Shown here: positions 39,301 to 49,000 of the stretch, piece after piece
Layout: each line of letters opens with the position of its first letter
Position numbering within the stretch: position 1 is the stretch's first letter
Assembly: GCF_034087045.1 (NCBI RefSeq)
Contig: NZ_CP139247.1
Location: 7,094,001-7,158,000, forward strand
From: Chitinophaga sancti
GTDB lineage: Bacteria > Bacteroidota > Bacteroidia > Chitinophagales > Chitinophagaceae
Length of the DNA stretch: 64,000 bases
Direction of reading: 5' to 3'
The notes under the pieces: model-generated
Databases searched by the model: none
Told to the model about the DNA's origin: nothing
The model's input: the letters and a program-made list of their open reading frames with translations, nothing else
Position numbers and translations under genes: made by a program

Positions 39301-40041
39301 TGCACCGCTTAACTGCGCCGCCTGCCAATCTGCATAATCCTTATATTGGATACGCAACGGTGGTAATGTGCCCCCACCATTATATACATGCAATAGCTCC
39401 TGTATAAAAACGCCAATTGACCAACCATCGCTGATGATGTGATGTATGACAAAACTGAATAACCACTTGCCTGCTGACAACTGATAAAGGCGGGCCCGCA
39501 ATAACGGGCCACTAGCCAGGTCAAATGCATGGTTAAAGTCTGCTACCAGCAGCGTATCTGCTGCGGCCACATGATCCTGGTAGTGAACTTTAAAATCAAT
39601 TGAAGGCAGAATATATTGACGTACCTCCCCCTGTTCATCTTCACAGAATACGGTACGCAGGATTTCATGACGTGCTATCAAAGTATTAAATGCTCTTTCC
39701 AGTGAATTGCTGTCAAGCGAACCACTCAATACATACGCACCTGTAATATTGTAGGCTATACTCCCTTCTTCCAGCTGACTTAGTACCCATACACGACGCT
39801 GGGCAGCTGACAATGGATAACTGGATTGCGCCGGTATAGCTGGAATATGAGTAATGAAGGATTCATTTGTTTCCTGCTGTGTATTACTAAGTACAAACTC
39901 AATCAGCTCCTTTTTCCGTGCTCTTATTCTGGCAACAAGATCTTCACTTATTGCAGTGCCATTGGTAAAAACTTTTAATTCTCCCTTCTCCACCTTGAGA
40001 AGAATATTGTTATCTGTTATTTCCTTTAATAGGGTATTCAT
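24355..40041 (-). CDS. NRPS, modules 6-10: docking-(C-A-T) x5, predicted Ser-Val-Val-Val/Ile-Asp
   Basis: This 5228-residue synthetase opens with a TubC-like docking domain (1-52) and then has five C-A-T modules of about 1030 residues each. Carrier Ser residues lie near 1045, 2077, 3109, 4140 and 5169. C-domain His pairs lie near 200, 1229, 2261, 3293 and 4327. Pocket residues by eye are DVWHISLIDK (Ser-like), DAFWVGGTFK twice (Val), DAFWIGATFK (Val or Ile) and DLTKIGHIGK (Asp). Modules 7 and 8 are nearly identical at DNA level. The module 9 carrier has GGDS instead of GGHS, though no epimerase follows, and its C domain has HHIISDAVS. The adenylation part of the first module matches the last module of the upstream gene almost exactly. 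The C-terminus ends in a short hydrophobic tail (KVTTII), a likely docking ligand for the next protein. Confidence 0.95.
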   Translation of the reverse strand: MNTLLKEITDNNILLKVEKGELKVFTNGTAISEDLVARIRARKKELIEFVLSNTQQETNESFITHIPAIPAQSSYPLSAAQRRVWVLSQLEEGSIAYNITGAYVLSGSLDSNSLERAFNTLIARHEILRTVFCEDEQGEVRQYILPSIDFKVHYQDHVAAADTLLVADFNHAFDLASGPLLRARLYQLSAGKWLFSFVIHHIISDGWSIGVFIQELLHVYNGGGTLPPLRIQYKDYADWQAAQLSGAALEAHRAYWLDKFKGELPVLDLVTDKVRPLIKNYSGAKVERQLSINLSRQLKQLVNAAGSTLFMGLLAAVKTLLYRYTGQEDIIIGTAVAGREQMELEQQIGFYVNTLALRSRFNGSDSFDSLLSMIHQQTLEAYAHQVYPFDSLIDELRLHRDMSRHPLFDVFVVFHNEIEEQHTGSLSITPFKDDIHITCKFDLQFDFTEDEDSIQVSVTYSPDIFQAPRIERLVAHFEQLLSAVVAAPATPLRKLNYLLPGEREQLVYGFNDTNHLFPADKTIIDLFREQVLIRPDHPAVKYNDTSLSYSQLDGITNQVGAYLRKEYGISAGDLVGVQLERSEWQLICLIGVLKAGGAYVPIDPAFPEERRQYIVSDSKCKVVLTAAALAQLQAALPAYSTEAFTAGTTSRDLMYVLYTSGSTGRPKGCMLEYRGVVNRLNWMWREYSLGSNDIILQKTSFTFDVSVWEIFLPLCVGATEVLCPAEDVASPGRLLSLISREAVTCLHFVPSMLNSFLGSVVDAALLKSVRMVIASGEALTPATVELWYELVNIPLHNLYGPTEASIDVSYYATRAEEVIIPIGRPIWNTQLYILGADNEVLPTSVRGEICIGGDGLARGYLNNAALTEEKFTTDPFISDGRLYHTGDIGYRTANGLIVYAGRKDDQVKVRGYRIELGEIVHALQQYEDIHEATVIARKGNDGENELIAYVTGREVLEWNKIRTYLSAILPAYMVPAYFMQLDAMPLNASGKTDRKALPVPDSFSLSQYMGARTATEAALVAIWSDILGISKEKISVNDNFFLLGGHSLKATRLLSLFYRTFDVKLSLKDIFNHPLLEDQAGLVDTGIHTIFEHIPAAVPQESYTLSSAQRRLWILSQLEGGNVAYNVPAAYEFNGPLDVARLEGAFNALIARHEILRTVFPEAEEVRQFILPGIDFSIKKIDLRGTTTDVDRLLKHDFLAPFDLACGPLLRATLYQLTDQQWILGFVMHHIISDGVSVVILVNELLELYKGNNDLPALRIQYKDYSEWQSQHLQEADRLYWHEQLSGELPVLELSGAKSRPGIKTYAGGIVSGFLGSDQTDQLRQLLHEQHATLFMGLLASVNVLLYKYSGQEDIIIGSQIAGREHADLEGQLGNYLNTLALRSRFTGKDSFLSLLSNTRQLTLDAYAHQSYPFDALLDELVLQRDSGRHPLFDVSVVLQNMESLSPVIGELSINSYDAAAETISKFDLAFNFTESDGGIRADLVYNSDIYDRHTATRLLHHFEQLLLSVIAAPATTLWQLDYIGANEREQLLTTFNHTTVPYPRDSSLAAVFSAQARQTPDKVAIIYGTQVYTYKELDERSSRLGHYLREEYGIGRNDLVGIMADRSADLLVAILGILKAGGAYVPIDPSYPDTRKSFMLEDTGARVLITQSDYLFSLDYYTGHIFALDIQLENLTTPVTTPAEVNAATDLAYVMYTSGSTGHPKGVLVTQRSVLRLVIPCNYVPLSGDETLLCTGSLSFDATTFEYWSMLLSGGRLVMISRDTLLDASLLADEIQGKGVNTMWFTAGWLHELIDSNLSVFQGLQTVVAGGDKLSGPHIARLREVYPALHIVNGYGPTENTTFSLTYEIGNATDIIPIGYPISNSRAYILDNAGQLCGIGVRGEICVGGDGVAIGYLNQASLTAEKFISSPFVEGDRLYRTGDTGYWQADGAIIFTGRRDDQVKIRGFRVETGEIEHALEKHEAINAAVVTVYEQELAAYITSDTTLNIPALSAWLGSQLPVYMLPSYYIQLESLPLTANGKVDRRQLPSPEVATATMYVAPRNETEQQLADIWSELLGLNREKISVKDNFFLSGGHSLRAIRLTSQLYKTFEVKISLKDIFENPVLEDQALLLRASGQTSYVPIPLAELQESYVLSSSQRRLWILSQLEDGNVAYNVPAAYEFNGPLDVARLEGAFNALITRHEILRTVFPEAEEVRQFILPGIDFSIKKIDLRGTTTDVDRLLKHDFLAPFDLACGPLLRATLYQLTDQQWILGFVMHHIISDGVSVVILVNELLELYKGNNDLPALRIQYKDYSEWQSQHLQEADRLYWHEQLSGELPVLELSGAKSRPGIKTYAGGIVSGFLGSDQTDQLRQLLHEQHATLFMGLLASVNVLLYKYSGQEDIIIGSQIAGREHADLEGQLGNYLNTLALRSRFTGKDSFLSLLSNTRQLTLDAYAHQSYPFDALLDELVLQRDSGRHPLFDVSVVLQNMESLSPVIGELSINSYDAAAETISKFDLAFNFTESDGGIRADLVYNSDIYDRHTATRLLHHFEQLLLSVIAAPATTLWQLDYIGANEREQLLTTFNHTTVPYPRDSSLAAVFSAQARQTPDKVAIIYGTQVYTYKELDERSSRLGHYLREEYGIGRNDLVGIMADRSADLLVAILGILKAGGAYVPIDPSYPDTRKSFMLEDTGARVLITQSDYLFSLDYYTGHIFALDIQLENLTTPVTTPAEVNAATDLAYVMYTSGSTGHPKGVLVTQRSVLRLVIPCNYVPLSGDETLLCTGSLSFDATTFEYWSMLLSGGRLVMISRDTLLDASLLADEIQGKGVNTMWFTAGWLHELIDSNLSVFQGLQTVVAGGDKLSGPHIARLREAYPALHIVNGYGPTENTTFSLTYEIGNATDIIPIGYPISNSRAYILDNAGQLCGIGVRGEICVGGDGVAIGYLNQASLTAEKFISSPFVEGDRLYRTGDTGYWQADGAIIFTGRRDDQVKIRGFRVETGEIEHALEKHEAINAAVVTVYEQELAAYITSDTTLNIPALSAWLGSQLPVYMLPSYYIQLESLPLTANGKVDRRQLPSPEVATATMYVAPRNETEQQLADIWSELLGLNREKISVKDNFFLSGGHSLRAIRLTSQLYKTFEVKISLKDIFENPVLEDQALLLRASGQTSYVPIPLAELQESYVLSSSQRRLWILSQLEDGNVAYNVPGAYVFEGNVDKERLEESITRLIARHEILRTIFLESEGDETRQLILPAYAFNLSYIDLRDQPDRVSDLLEQDSTHVFNLTRGPLLKAGLYQLSDHQWIFSYVMHHIISDAVSMEILITELLEYYKGNETLPALRIQYKDYATWQYQLLTSEDHQQDRNYWLNRFAGSLPTLELLSDRPRPSVKTYNGSVINKTLNRYTNKGFRKLLSQQDATLFMGLLATVNTLLYRYSGQEDIIVGFPVVGREHPDLNGQIGFYVNTLALRSQFSGEDSFIALLSATRQLTLDAYAHQRYPFDQLVEDLQMKRDMSRYPLFDVALSLLSESRQMENSGIDHLKIYPYKSDTTVTSKFDLQFTFSESAEDLHLTLLYNTDLYDAGMANYLVEHLEQLLNAIIASPETALSKLDYISANERKKLLFGFNDTAAVYPRDSTVMQVFEEQVLRTPSKAAVIFEDTVWTYTALNEITNQLAHYLRHSAGIQPGDSVGLILDRSDKLMIAILGILKAGGAYVPVTPDYPSERIDFMLTDSHCRLVFDEQAWHNFYSIRNDYSRANPTPVNTATDLAYIMYTSGSTGQPKGVMIEHRGILRLIIPCNYVPLTGNEVLLSTGSISFDATTFEYWSMLLTGGTLIFAPKEVLLDASLLGATIRAKGVDTMWFTCGWLYELIDKDITVFENLKAIISGGDRASLAHLYKLYDTYPALQIIHAYGPTENTTFSLMYPISGKPDVLPIGKPLNNDSVFILDKNLQQCGIGVAGEICLSGDGLARGYLNHPELTAEKFVPNPFRDGELMYRSGDIGRWLPDGNIVFVGRKDNQVKIRGFRIETGEIEHALHKIPAIISAAVAVHPGINDEKELVAYVVSDDTLNASYLLTHLEKMLPAYMMPAHYVQLASLPLNANGKLDRKMLPAPAGIGLETGIDYVAPRNAAEQCLVDIWHKVLGKERISVKDNFFESGGDSVKATRVVSQLYRDANIKIGLKEIFTRPVLEDLAIVLTTTSATAFTGISPVPVQQGYALSAAQRRIWIMSRIEAASVAYNVAGAYEFKGKLDMQALEHSLTTLGERHEVLRTVFREVTPGNVQQVILPQSSIRVAYTDLTGADSRLHELIQQDFFRPFSLADGPLLRAAVYKVADDKWIFNYVMHHIISDGRSLNVLIRELLHLYNGGEALTPLRIQYKDYAAWQVQQLTGEHLQAHRSYWLQQFEGELPILGIAGDKPRPVVKTYNGGGVHKIFHADIAGKLLPFLQQHNATLYMGLLAAVNALIYRYTGQEDIIIGSPVAGREHIDLESQIGFYVNTIALRSRFNGEESYLSLLEKVRQQTIDAYSHQVYPFDELIEQLKLQRDISRHPLFDVSVVLQEHTGDAQQQQLQALEVTEYSEGNKYTSKYDLAFDFMTTGETIHARLIYNSDIFFSDTATRILDHLEQLLLAILTAPATPLDKLSYLSVSAQEEVLHTFNSSSVQYPADKTVAALFAEQAARTPDQPALVAGDISLTYAELNSQANQLAHYLINTYQLLPNDLVAISFERGEKMIIALLAVLKAGAAYIPIDVDYPAERISYMLSDSGSKVLIDKTALERFSRVQDAWSVENPVISTTPDDLAYCIYTSGSTGKPKGVLISHHALVDYSYAIRSRTNIDSCQTFGLVSTIAADLGNTIIYTSLLIGGCLHVFSTADVISTEKMSANRLDCLKIVPSHFASLQRKGKLFAPTKCLIFGGEKLTADVLDIIKTGAGSCEVYNHYGPSETTIGKLVNRIDLSSYDSIPLGRPFGNNYVYLLDNHLQPVPVGVPGEICIGGSGLAKGYLHQPLLTAEKFVADPFKQGRRIYKTGDLGRWQPDGNILFLGRKDEQIKIRGFRIEPGEIEQVIQQYPGIAQALVIPDRNNLIGYVAGSANIDIAALRTWLLGRLPAYMIPTWLMPLEKLPITLNGKIDKKALPSPDYDAQRQRSTYVGSRNQTEQDLVIIWGDVLGLDTEKIGVNDSFFELGGHSIAAIKVMWKIHEQFGIEPDMTAFFNSPDIATVAAEIQNILWMKASTDTPASKVTTII
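30482..33577. repeat. Tandem NRPS module repeat, copy 1 (module 8)
   Basis: A unit of 3096 bp, exactly 1032 codons and one C-A-T module, is directly followed by a nearly identical second copy. The only differences I noticed by eye are scattered single bases, for example Val versus Ala in the RLRE(V/A)YPAL segment. Identity starts at the conserved C-domain opening motif and runs to the same motif of the next module. Confidence 0.92.
33578..36673. repeat. Tandem NRPS module repeat, copy 2 (module 7)
   Basis: This is the second copy of the 3096-bp direct repeat. The shared breakpoint in the C-domain opening motif shows that the duplication added a whole functional module in frame. Confidence 0.92.
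37201..38720. repeat. Inter-gene repeat covering a Ser-type adenylation domain, copy 1
   Basis: About 1.5 kb in the first module of the second NRPS matches 40552-42071 in the last module of the preceding NRPS with only a few mismatches. Weaker similarity continues to about 39530. Confidence 0.9.
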
Positions 40042-40065
40042 GTGGATCTCTTTACCTGTTAGTTT

Positions 40066-43000
40066 TTAAATATCGATCTGTGTCAGGGTTTCCGTATTCT
40101 TTGTCTGCTTATGTTGACTCAGGATAAACTCTATCTGGCCGGCCAAATGCTCAATTGTGGGTTCCTTAAATATGTTCTGCAAATTGATACGTATCAGGAA
40201 AGTGGTATGTATTCTTGAGATGACCTTGACTGCTTTTAAACTATGTGCCCCCAGATCGAAAAAGTTGTCTCTGACACCTATTTTATCTTTGCTTATCCCC
40301 AGCACTTCACTCCAGATTTCCACCAGGCCGCTTTCTGTTGCGTTACGTGGTGCTACATATGCGGTAGCAGTGCGCAGCATACTACCATCCTGTGGAATGG
40401 GTAATGCCTTACGGTCTGTTTTTCCGCTGGTATTTAATGGCATGGCATCCAGCTGTACATAGTAAGAAGGCAACATGTAAGCTGGTAATATACCTGCCAG
40501 ATAACTACGGATCGATTCCATTTCAAGCGTTACACCTGCTGTGATATATGCGATCAACTCATTTTCACCGTCGTTTCCTTTACGGGCTATCACCGTTGCT
40601 TCATGGATATCCTCATATTGCTGTAAGGCATGCACGATCTCACCCAGTTCTATCCGGTAGCCACGTACTTTCACCTGGTCATCTTTACGACCTGCGTATA
40701 CGATCAGTCCATTTGCGGTACGGTAACCAATATCTCCTGTATGGTAAAGACGACCATCTGAAATAAAAGGATCTGTTGTAAATTTCTCTTCCGTCAGCGC
40801 TGCATTATTCAGATAGCCACGCGCCAGTCCATCACCCCCTATACAGATTTCACCTCTTACACTTGTCGGCAACACTTCATTATCTGCACCTAAAATGTAT
40901 AACTGTGTATTCCATATCGGACGCCCGATCGGGATGATCACTTCTTCTGCCCGGGTAGCATAATAACTCACATCTATAGATGCTTCCGTAGGACCATACA
41001 GGTTGTGTAAGGGTATGTTTACCAGTTCATACCATAGTTCTACTGTGGCTGGTGTCAGTGCCTCGCCGCTGGCAATCACCATCCGGACACTTTTCAATAA
41101 AGCCGCATCTACAACAGAGCCCAGGAAGCTGTTAAGCATAGATGGTACAAAATGAAGACAGGTGACAGCCTCCCGGCTGATCAGTGATAACAACCGCCCG
41201 GGGGAAGCAACATCTTCTGCAGGACATAACACTTCTGTTGCTCCTACACATAATGGCAGGAATATCTCCCAGACTGATACATCAAAAGTGAAAGATGTCT
41301 TTTGAAGAATAATATCATTGCTACCCAAACTATATTCACGCCACATCCAGTTCAAACGGTTCACTACGCCACGATATTCCAGCATACAACCTTTTGGACG
41401 GCCGGTTGAACCTGAAGTATAAAGCACATACATCAGATCACGGCTGGTGGTGCCGGCTGTAAATGCTTCCGTACTGTATGCTGGCAGTGCTGCCTGCAAT
41501 TGTGCAAGTGCAGCTGCAGTCAAAACAACTTTACATTTACTGTCTGATACAATATATTGCCGGCGCTCTTCCGGAAAAGCCGGATCGATAGGCACATAAG
41601 CACCTCCCGCCTTCAGTACACCGATCAGACAGATCAGCTGCCATTCGCTACGTTCCAGTTGCACACCTACAAGGTCGCCGGCACTTATACCATATTCTTT
41701 ACGCAGGTATGCACCCACCTGGTTCGTGATCCGATCCAGCTGACTATAGCTCAGACTTGTATCGTTGTATTTTACAGCAGGATGATCTGGTCTGATCAAT
41801 ACCTGTTCCCGGAAAAGGTCTATGATCGTTTTATCTGCCGGGAACAGATGATTAGTATCGTTAAAACCATATACCAGCTGCTCGCGCTCTCCCGGCAACA
41901 AATAATTCAATTTGCGTAATGGAGTCGCCGGCGCTGCCACCACTGTTGATAGCAATTGTTCAAAATGCGCAACTAACCGCTCTATCCGTGGAGCCTGGAA
42001 GATATCAGGGCTGTAGGTAACACTCACCTGTATGCTATCCTCGTCTTCTGTAAAATCAAACTGAAGATCAAACTTGCATGTAACATGGTGATCATCTTTA
42101 TATGGGGTGATACGCAGGTTACCATTGTTGTTTGTCAAACGATAATCTGATTCATTATGGAAAACTACAAATACATCGAACAGCGGGTGACGACTCATGT
42201 CGCGATGTAAACGCAACTCATCGATCAGCGAATCAAAAGGATATACCTGGTGTGCATAAGCTTCCAGGGTCTGCTGATGGATCATTGACAACAATGATTC
42301 AAAGTTATCTGATCCATTGAACCTGGAGCGGAGTGCCAGCGTGTTTACATAAAATCCAATCTGTTCTTCGAGATCGATATGTTCACGGCCAGCTACAGCA
42401 CTTCCTACGATGATATCTTCCTGGCCCGTGTACCGGTATAATAAGGTCTTTACCGCGGCCATCATACCAATGAACAAGGTTGACCCGGTGGCATTGACCA
42501 GTTGCTTCAATTTACGGGTAAGGTCAATAGACAATTGTTTTTCTACCTTAGAACCGGCATAGCTTTTTATTAGGGGACGGACCTTGTCTGTAACAAGGTC
42601 CATTACAGGTAATTCTCCTTTAAATTTGTCCAGCCAGTATGCACGGTGCGCTTCTAATGCGGCACCGCTTAACTGCGCCGCCTGCCAATCTGCATAATCC
42701 TTATATTGGATACGCAACGGTGGTAATGTGCCCCCACCATTATATACATGCAATAGCTCCTGTATAAAAACGCCAATTGACCAGCCATCACTGATGATGT
42801 GGTGTATAACAAAACTGAATAACCACTTGCCTGCTGACAACTGATACAGGCAGGCACGTAACAATGGACCACTGCTCAGGTCAAAGACATAGTTGAAGTC
42901 TGCTATTAACACATCATTTGCTGATACAACGTGATCCTGGTAATGAAGTTTAAAATCAATTGAAGGCAGGATAAACTGACGTACCTCTCCTTCTTCATCT

Positions 43001-46000
43001 TCACGGAACACGGTGCGCAGGACTTCATGACGGGCGATTAAAGTTTTGAATGCATCTTCTAATAATGCAGCATCCAATTGTCCTTCAAATTCATAAGCGC
43101 CCGGAATATTGTATGCTACACTTCCACCTTCCAGCTGGCTCAATACCCATATGCGACGCTGGGAAGAGGATAATACATAACTACTTTGTACCGGCGCTAA
43201 CGGTATCCCTGCAAAGGCGGTACGTGTTGAACCCGACAGTAACAACGCCTGTTGTTCAAGCTCCGGGTACGTAAAGATTTCACGGATACCAACCTTCACC
43301 TCAAAAACCTGGTACAGCTGACTCACCAGCCGTGCTGCTTTCAGACTATGACCACCCAGTTCGAAAAAGTTCGAATGGATACCAATCCGGGCTGCATCTA
43401 TGCCTAACAACTCACTCCATACATGTACCAGTCCCTGTTCGACTGCTGTACGTGGCGCCACATAGCCTTCACCGCTTTCAATCTCTTCCCCATCCATTGT
43501 CACCAGCAGCTGACGGTCTACCTTTCCATTATGGTTCAGTGGCAGCGCTGATACACGGATCATTCGCTGTGGAACCATGTAGGAGGGCAAATGCGCTCCC
43601 AGGTAACTTCGTAGGCCTGATAACGAACTCCCAACTATATATGCATGTAATTCTTTATTGCCATCTGCTCCTGTTCCCGTTAAGACTACTGCTGCACTCA
43701 CCCCTTCATGGCTTTGCAGCCGCGCGGTAATCTCTCCGATCTCTATTCGGTAACCCCGGATCTTCACCTGGTCATCAAATCGGCCCAGGTATTCTAATTC
43801 CCCACCAGCGAGAAAGCGCACCTTATCACCACTACGGTATAAACGTTCTACTCCCCTGTTTACAAATCTTGCACTGGTCAGTTCTTCACGGTTCAGGTAA
43901 CCTCTGGCTACACCGGCACCTCCTACATACAACTCACCGGCTACGCCTCTGGGTACCGGCTGACCATAACTATCCAGTACATAACATCTCAGGGTCGGAA
44001 TCGGACAGCCGATATTGCTTACACCTGCATACAGATCAGACAATGACAGCTCCTTGTAGGTTACATGCACTGTTGTTTCTGTAATGCCATACATATTGAT
44101 CAGCCGACAGGATGGATAACGCAGTTTCCATGGTAACAGGTTACCTGGTGACAAGGCCTCTCCTCCAAAAATTACATATCTTAACTGGTGACAGTCTTCC
44201 CCATTATCGGCCTGCTGCAGATTGTAAAAGGCCGAAGGTGTCTGGTTCAGGACTGTTACACCTTCTTCTCTTAATAAGATTAAAAACTGTGATGGATCAC
44301 GGGCCACCAGGGATGGCACTACTACCAGTTTGCCGCCATACAGCAATGCGCCATACATCTCCCATACTGAAAAATCAAAGCAATACGAGTGGTACATTGT
44401 CCATACATCAGTACTATTGAAGTCATACAGTGGATGTTCGGTGAACAATAATCTTACTACGTTGTAATGTGCTACTACCACTCCCTTCGGGTTGCCTGTG
44501 GTACCGGAGGTGTAGATCACATAGGCAATATCATCCGGATGATTAATATTTTCAGGATTCTCTTCGCTATAGTCACAGGCTGCTGCCAATGCTGTTTCAT
44601 CCAATAAAAACCGGCTGCCACTGTCTGTTAAAATATAATTGATCCGGTCAGAAGGATATTCTACGTCAACAGGTACATAACCTCCTCCAGCCTTCAGCAC
44701 ACCCAGCATACCAATCACCTGATCTACACCACGGTCAAGCACCATTGATACCAGGTCATTGCGACCTATGCCATGCTCTCCACGCAGGTAATGCGCCAGC
44801 TGATTCGCACGCGCATTTACCTCATGGTAGGTCAGCCGGTCAGTTCCGTTCACTACTGCCAGCTGATCTGGCGTTCGGGCTACCTGTTGTTCAAAAAGAG
44901 ATACCAGCGTTGCTGCTTTGGGATATTCTTCATCACCTCCGGCCTGCGCTATTTCACCCAGGTAATCCAGCCGGCTGATCGCTGCAGCCGGAGTAGCAAG
45001 GATAGCTGTCAGTAATTGCTCCAGGTGAGATAACAGTTGTAAACCTGTGGACGCCGTGTAAATATCACTGTTATAAATTAGTTCTGCTCCTAATCTTCCA
45101 CCGGATTCTATAAACGTAAACTGCAGATCAAACTTGCTGGTCAGCAACACATCCTCCTCATACGCCTTCACTTTTACATCCACCGACTGGCTGTTCCATA
45201 CAGCTGCATAATCCACATCCTGCTGTAATACCACTACCACATCAAACAATGGATGGCGGCTTGCATCCCGCTCTAAATACAGCTCATCCACCAAAGCATC
45301 AAAGGGATAAGACTGATGTGTATAACCATCCAGAATCTGCTGACGGACTTCTGATAACAAACCACGGAAATCTCCATCTCCACTAAAACGGCTCCTGAGT
45401 GCCAGCATATTCACATAAAACCCTATCTGATCTTCCAGGTCGATGTGATCACGACCTGATACAGGGCTGCCTATGATGATATCTTCCTGACCCGTATAAC
45501 GATATAACAAAGCAGTGACCAGTGCCACCAGGCCCGAAAATAAATTCTGTGATGATAACTGTTTTAAACCCTGGTAAAGGTCATCTCTCAGTAAATGGCT
45601 GATCTTACCTCCATGGTAAGTCTTCTGGGCCGGACGCGGTTTATCGCCCAGCAATTCCAGCACCGGCATCTCTCCATAAAAGCGCTCGTGCCAGTAAGTA
45701 CGGTCAGCCTCATGCAGGTGCTGGGCCTGCCAATCGCTATAATCTTTATACTGGATACGCAATGCGGGTAAGGAGCTTCCACCTGTATACAGGTGAAGTA
45801 ATTCCCTGATCAGCACACTCATGGACCAACCATCGCTGATGATGTGGTGCATCACAAACCCCAGTACCCATTGACGATCTGCCACCTGGTACAGCGTTGC
45901 ACGTAGTAATGAACCATTCGAAAGATCAAAAGCTTCCACATAATCCTGCGTCAGCAAACTATTTAAGTCAGCCGGCGTGCTACGCAGATCAATATAATTA

Positions 46001-49000
46001 ATCGTAAATGCTATACTTGGTTGTATAAACTGACGCACCTCTCCCTGACTATCTTCACGGAAAAAAGTACGCAATATTTCATGACGCGCGATCAGTTCAT
46101 TCAAGCACTGTTCCAGTTTAGACACATCCAGGTTACCTTCGAATATATAAGCAGCCGGTATATTATAAGCAACGTTTCCGCCCTCCAATTGACTTAATAT
46201 CCACAAACGGCGCTGTGCTGAAGACAAAGCATAACTTTCCTGCACGCCTACCTGTGGTATCTGTATGAAAGTTTTGGGTACACCTATATCGATCAGTTTA
46301 GCCTGTTCTTCGAGTACCGGGTGACTGAATAAATCCTGTAATTCTACTTTTACACCAAATCGCCTATGCAAATGTCCTACAAGACGCGTTGCTTTCAAAC
46401 TGTGACCACCCAACAGGAAGAAGTTGTCCTTTACACTTATTTTATCTTTACTTACATCCAGTACTTCACTCCATATCTCTGCTATTCCCCACTCAATATC
46501 ATTACCCGGCGCAACATAATCTTTTCCAGCACTTAAACCATCTGGTAATGGCAAGGATCGTTTATCTACTTTGCCACTGGCATTTAATGGTAAGACAGGA
46601 AGCTGTATGAACTGGTTCGGTATCATATACTCCGGTAACTGGGTGATCAACCATGACCTGATGCTTTCTGCCCAAAGCTCTTCATTACCACTGATATAAG
46701 CAACCAGCATACTTTCGCCATGCCTGTCTGTGTGCACAATCGCTGCTGCCGCTGTTATGTCTGTATATTGTTGTAAAGTCCGTTCAATCTCACCCAGCTC
46801 TATCCGGTAACCACGGACCTTTACCTGTTCATCTCTACGGCCGGTGAATGAGAGCACCCCATCCGGCAACCAATACCCGATATCACCTGTGCGGTACATG
46901 CGTTCTCCTTCCCTGAAAGGATCAGGACAAAACTTCTCAGCCGTCAGTACCGGATTATTCAGGTATCCTTTGGCTAGTCCACGGCCTGCTATGTATATCT
47001 CACCAGGTACACCAACAGGTAACAGGCGGGCATTTTCATCTAAAACATAGATGCGGGTATTAGCTATAGGGCTACCTATTGGCACTGTATCGCTACTTAC
47101 TGCTGTAGCATTAAATGAAAACGTAGTAGCACAAATACTGGATTCCGTAGGTCCATAAGCGTTAATATATTTCCCGGTTTGTGAGAATGCTACCGCCTTG
47201 TCAAGGACAGCTGCTTCTCCAGCAGTCACCAACCGTTTTAAGGATTGAATATTAGGTATGGAGAGCAGTTTGACTATAGCAGGTGGCAAGGTTGCTAACG
47301 CGATATGCTCATCAGTAATATATTTTTCCAGCGTTGCCGGTTGTTTTTTCTTTTCTTCTTCAATGATACACAATACTGCTCCTGCGGCCAATGCAACAAA
47401 TATTTCAGATACTGAAGCATCAAATGAAGGCGAAGCAAACTGTAAATGTTTTTCTCCTGCTACTGCCCCAAATAAATCCTTCTGGGCGTAAATGGTGTTA
47501 ACAATCGCTTCATGGGCAATCATCACTCCTTTGGGATTTCCGGTGGAGCCAGAAGTGTATATCACATAGGCAAGATCCATGTTGCTGATAACAATAGCCG
47601 GGCTGAATACCGGTGTATCAATAGTATCCATCTGAAGGTCCATGACAAACATGCCACCCTCAAAATAGTCAAGATCAAATATGTAATCTGTCTGGGTCAA
47701 TAAAATGGCCGCCTGAGTATCCTTTAAAATATATTTTTTGCGAGATGCCGGATAAGCCGGATCTATTGGTACATATGCAGCACCACTCTTTAATATACCC
47801 AATATGGCAACGATGAGTTTTTCAGATCTATCCAGCATAATGGCTATCAGCTGATCTGCCCCCGCAGCATAATTCTCTTTCAGATAATGGGCGAGCTGAT
47901 TAGCACGCTCATCCAGCTCCCTGTAGGAAAGGACTGTTTTGCCAAATACCACTGCTGCTGCATCCGGCCTTATTTCAGCCTGTGTTTCAAAAAGGCTGAC
48001 GATATTACTGTTGTCAGGATAAGCAATTGCAGTATTATTAAAAGTAGTCAGCAACTGCTGTTGTTCAGCAGTATGCAGGTAATCCAGTTCATTAATCGGG
48101 GCGGATGGATGAAGCAGGATGTCTGAACAGAGCTGTTCAAGATGCCTGAGTATCTGCAAGACCAGTTTTTCAGGATAGATATCAGTGTTATACACACATT
48201 CTACTTCCAATCCATTGACATTTTCAAAAAAGTCAAACACCAGGTCAAAGCGGCTGGTATCATTCCTTACGCCCTCATAACTTTTTATTTCCAACCCGTT
48301 TAGAAGGTTCTGTTCCAACACATTTGCATCTCCGTTCTGCAGCATCACTTCCACTTCAAAAAGTGCATTGCGGCTCCGATCATGCGATATCTGCAACTCA
48401 TCCAGCAGTGTATCAAATGGTAATAACTGGTGAGCATTGGCTCCCAATGTACGCTCACGTACATATGACAACAGTGCGGTAAATGTATCCTGGCCTTTAA
48501 AACGGGAACGGATCGCCAATGTATTTGCGTACAATCCTATCTGTTCTTCGAGATCAATATGATCCCTGCCTGCAATAGGGGATCCGATTATAATATCTTC
48601 CTGGCCGGTATAGCGGTATAATAATACATTTACTGCTGCTACCAGTGTCATAAACAGCGTAGCATGCTGCTCATTGGCCAACTCTTTTAACCCATTGTAT
48701 AATGTTTGATCTATTTTTTTATGTATTCTGGCGCCAACATAGGTTTTTATCGCAGGACGGGTGAATGTGCCGGGAATATCCAATACTGGTAATTCTCCTT
48801 TAAACTGATCCAGCCAGTAAGGACGATGATTTTCCAATGCAGCGCCACTCAGTTGTGTTGCCTGCCACGTGGCGTAATCCTTATATTGTATACGCAATGG
48901 CGATAATGCGGCTGTTCCATTGTATATCGCTAACAGCTCCCGGATAAAGACGCCGATAGACCAGCCATCACTGATGATGTGGTGTATAACAAAACTGAAT

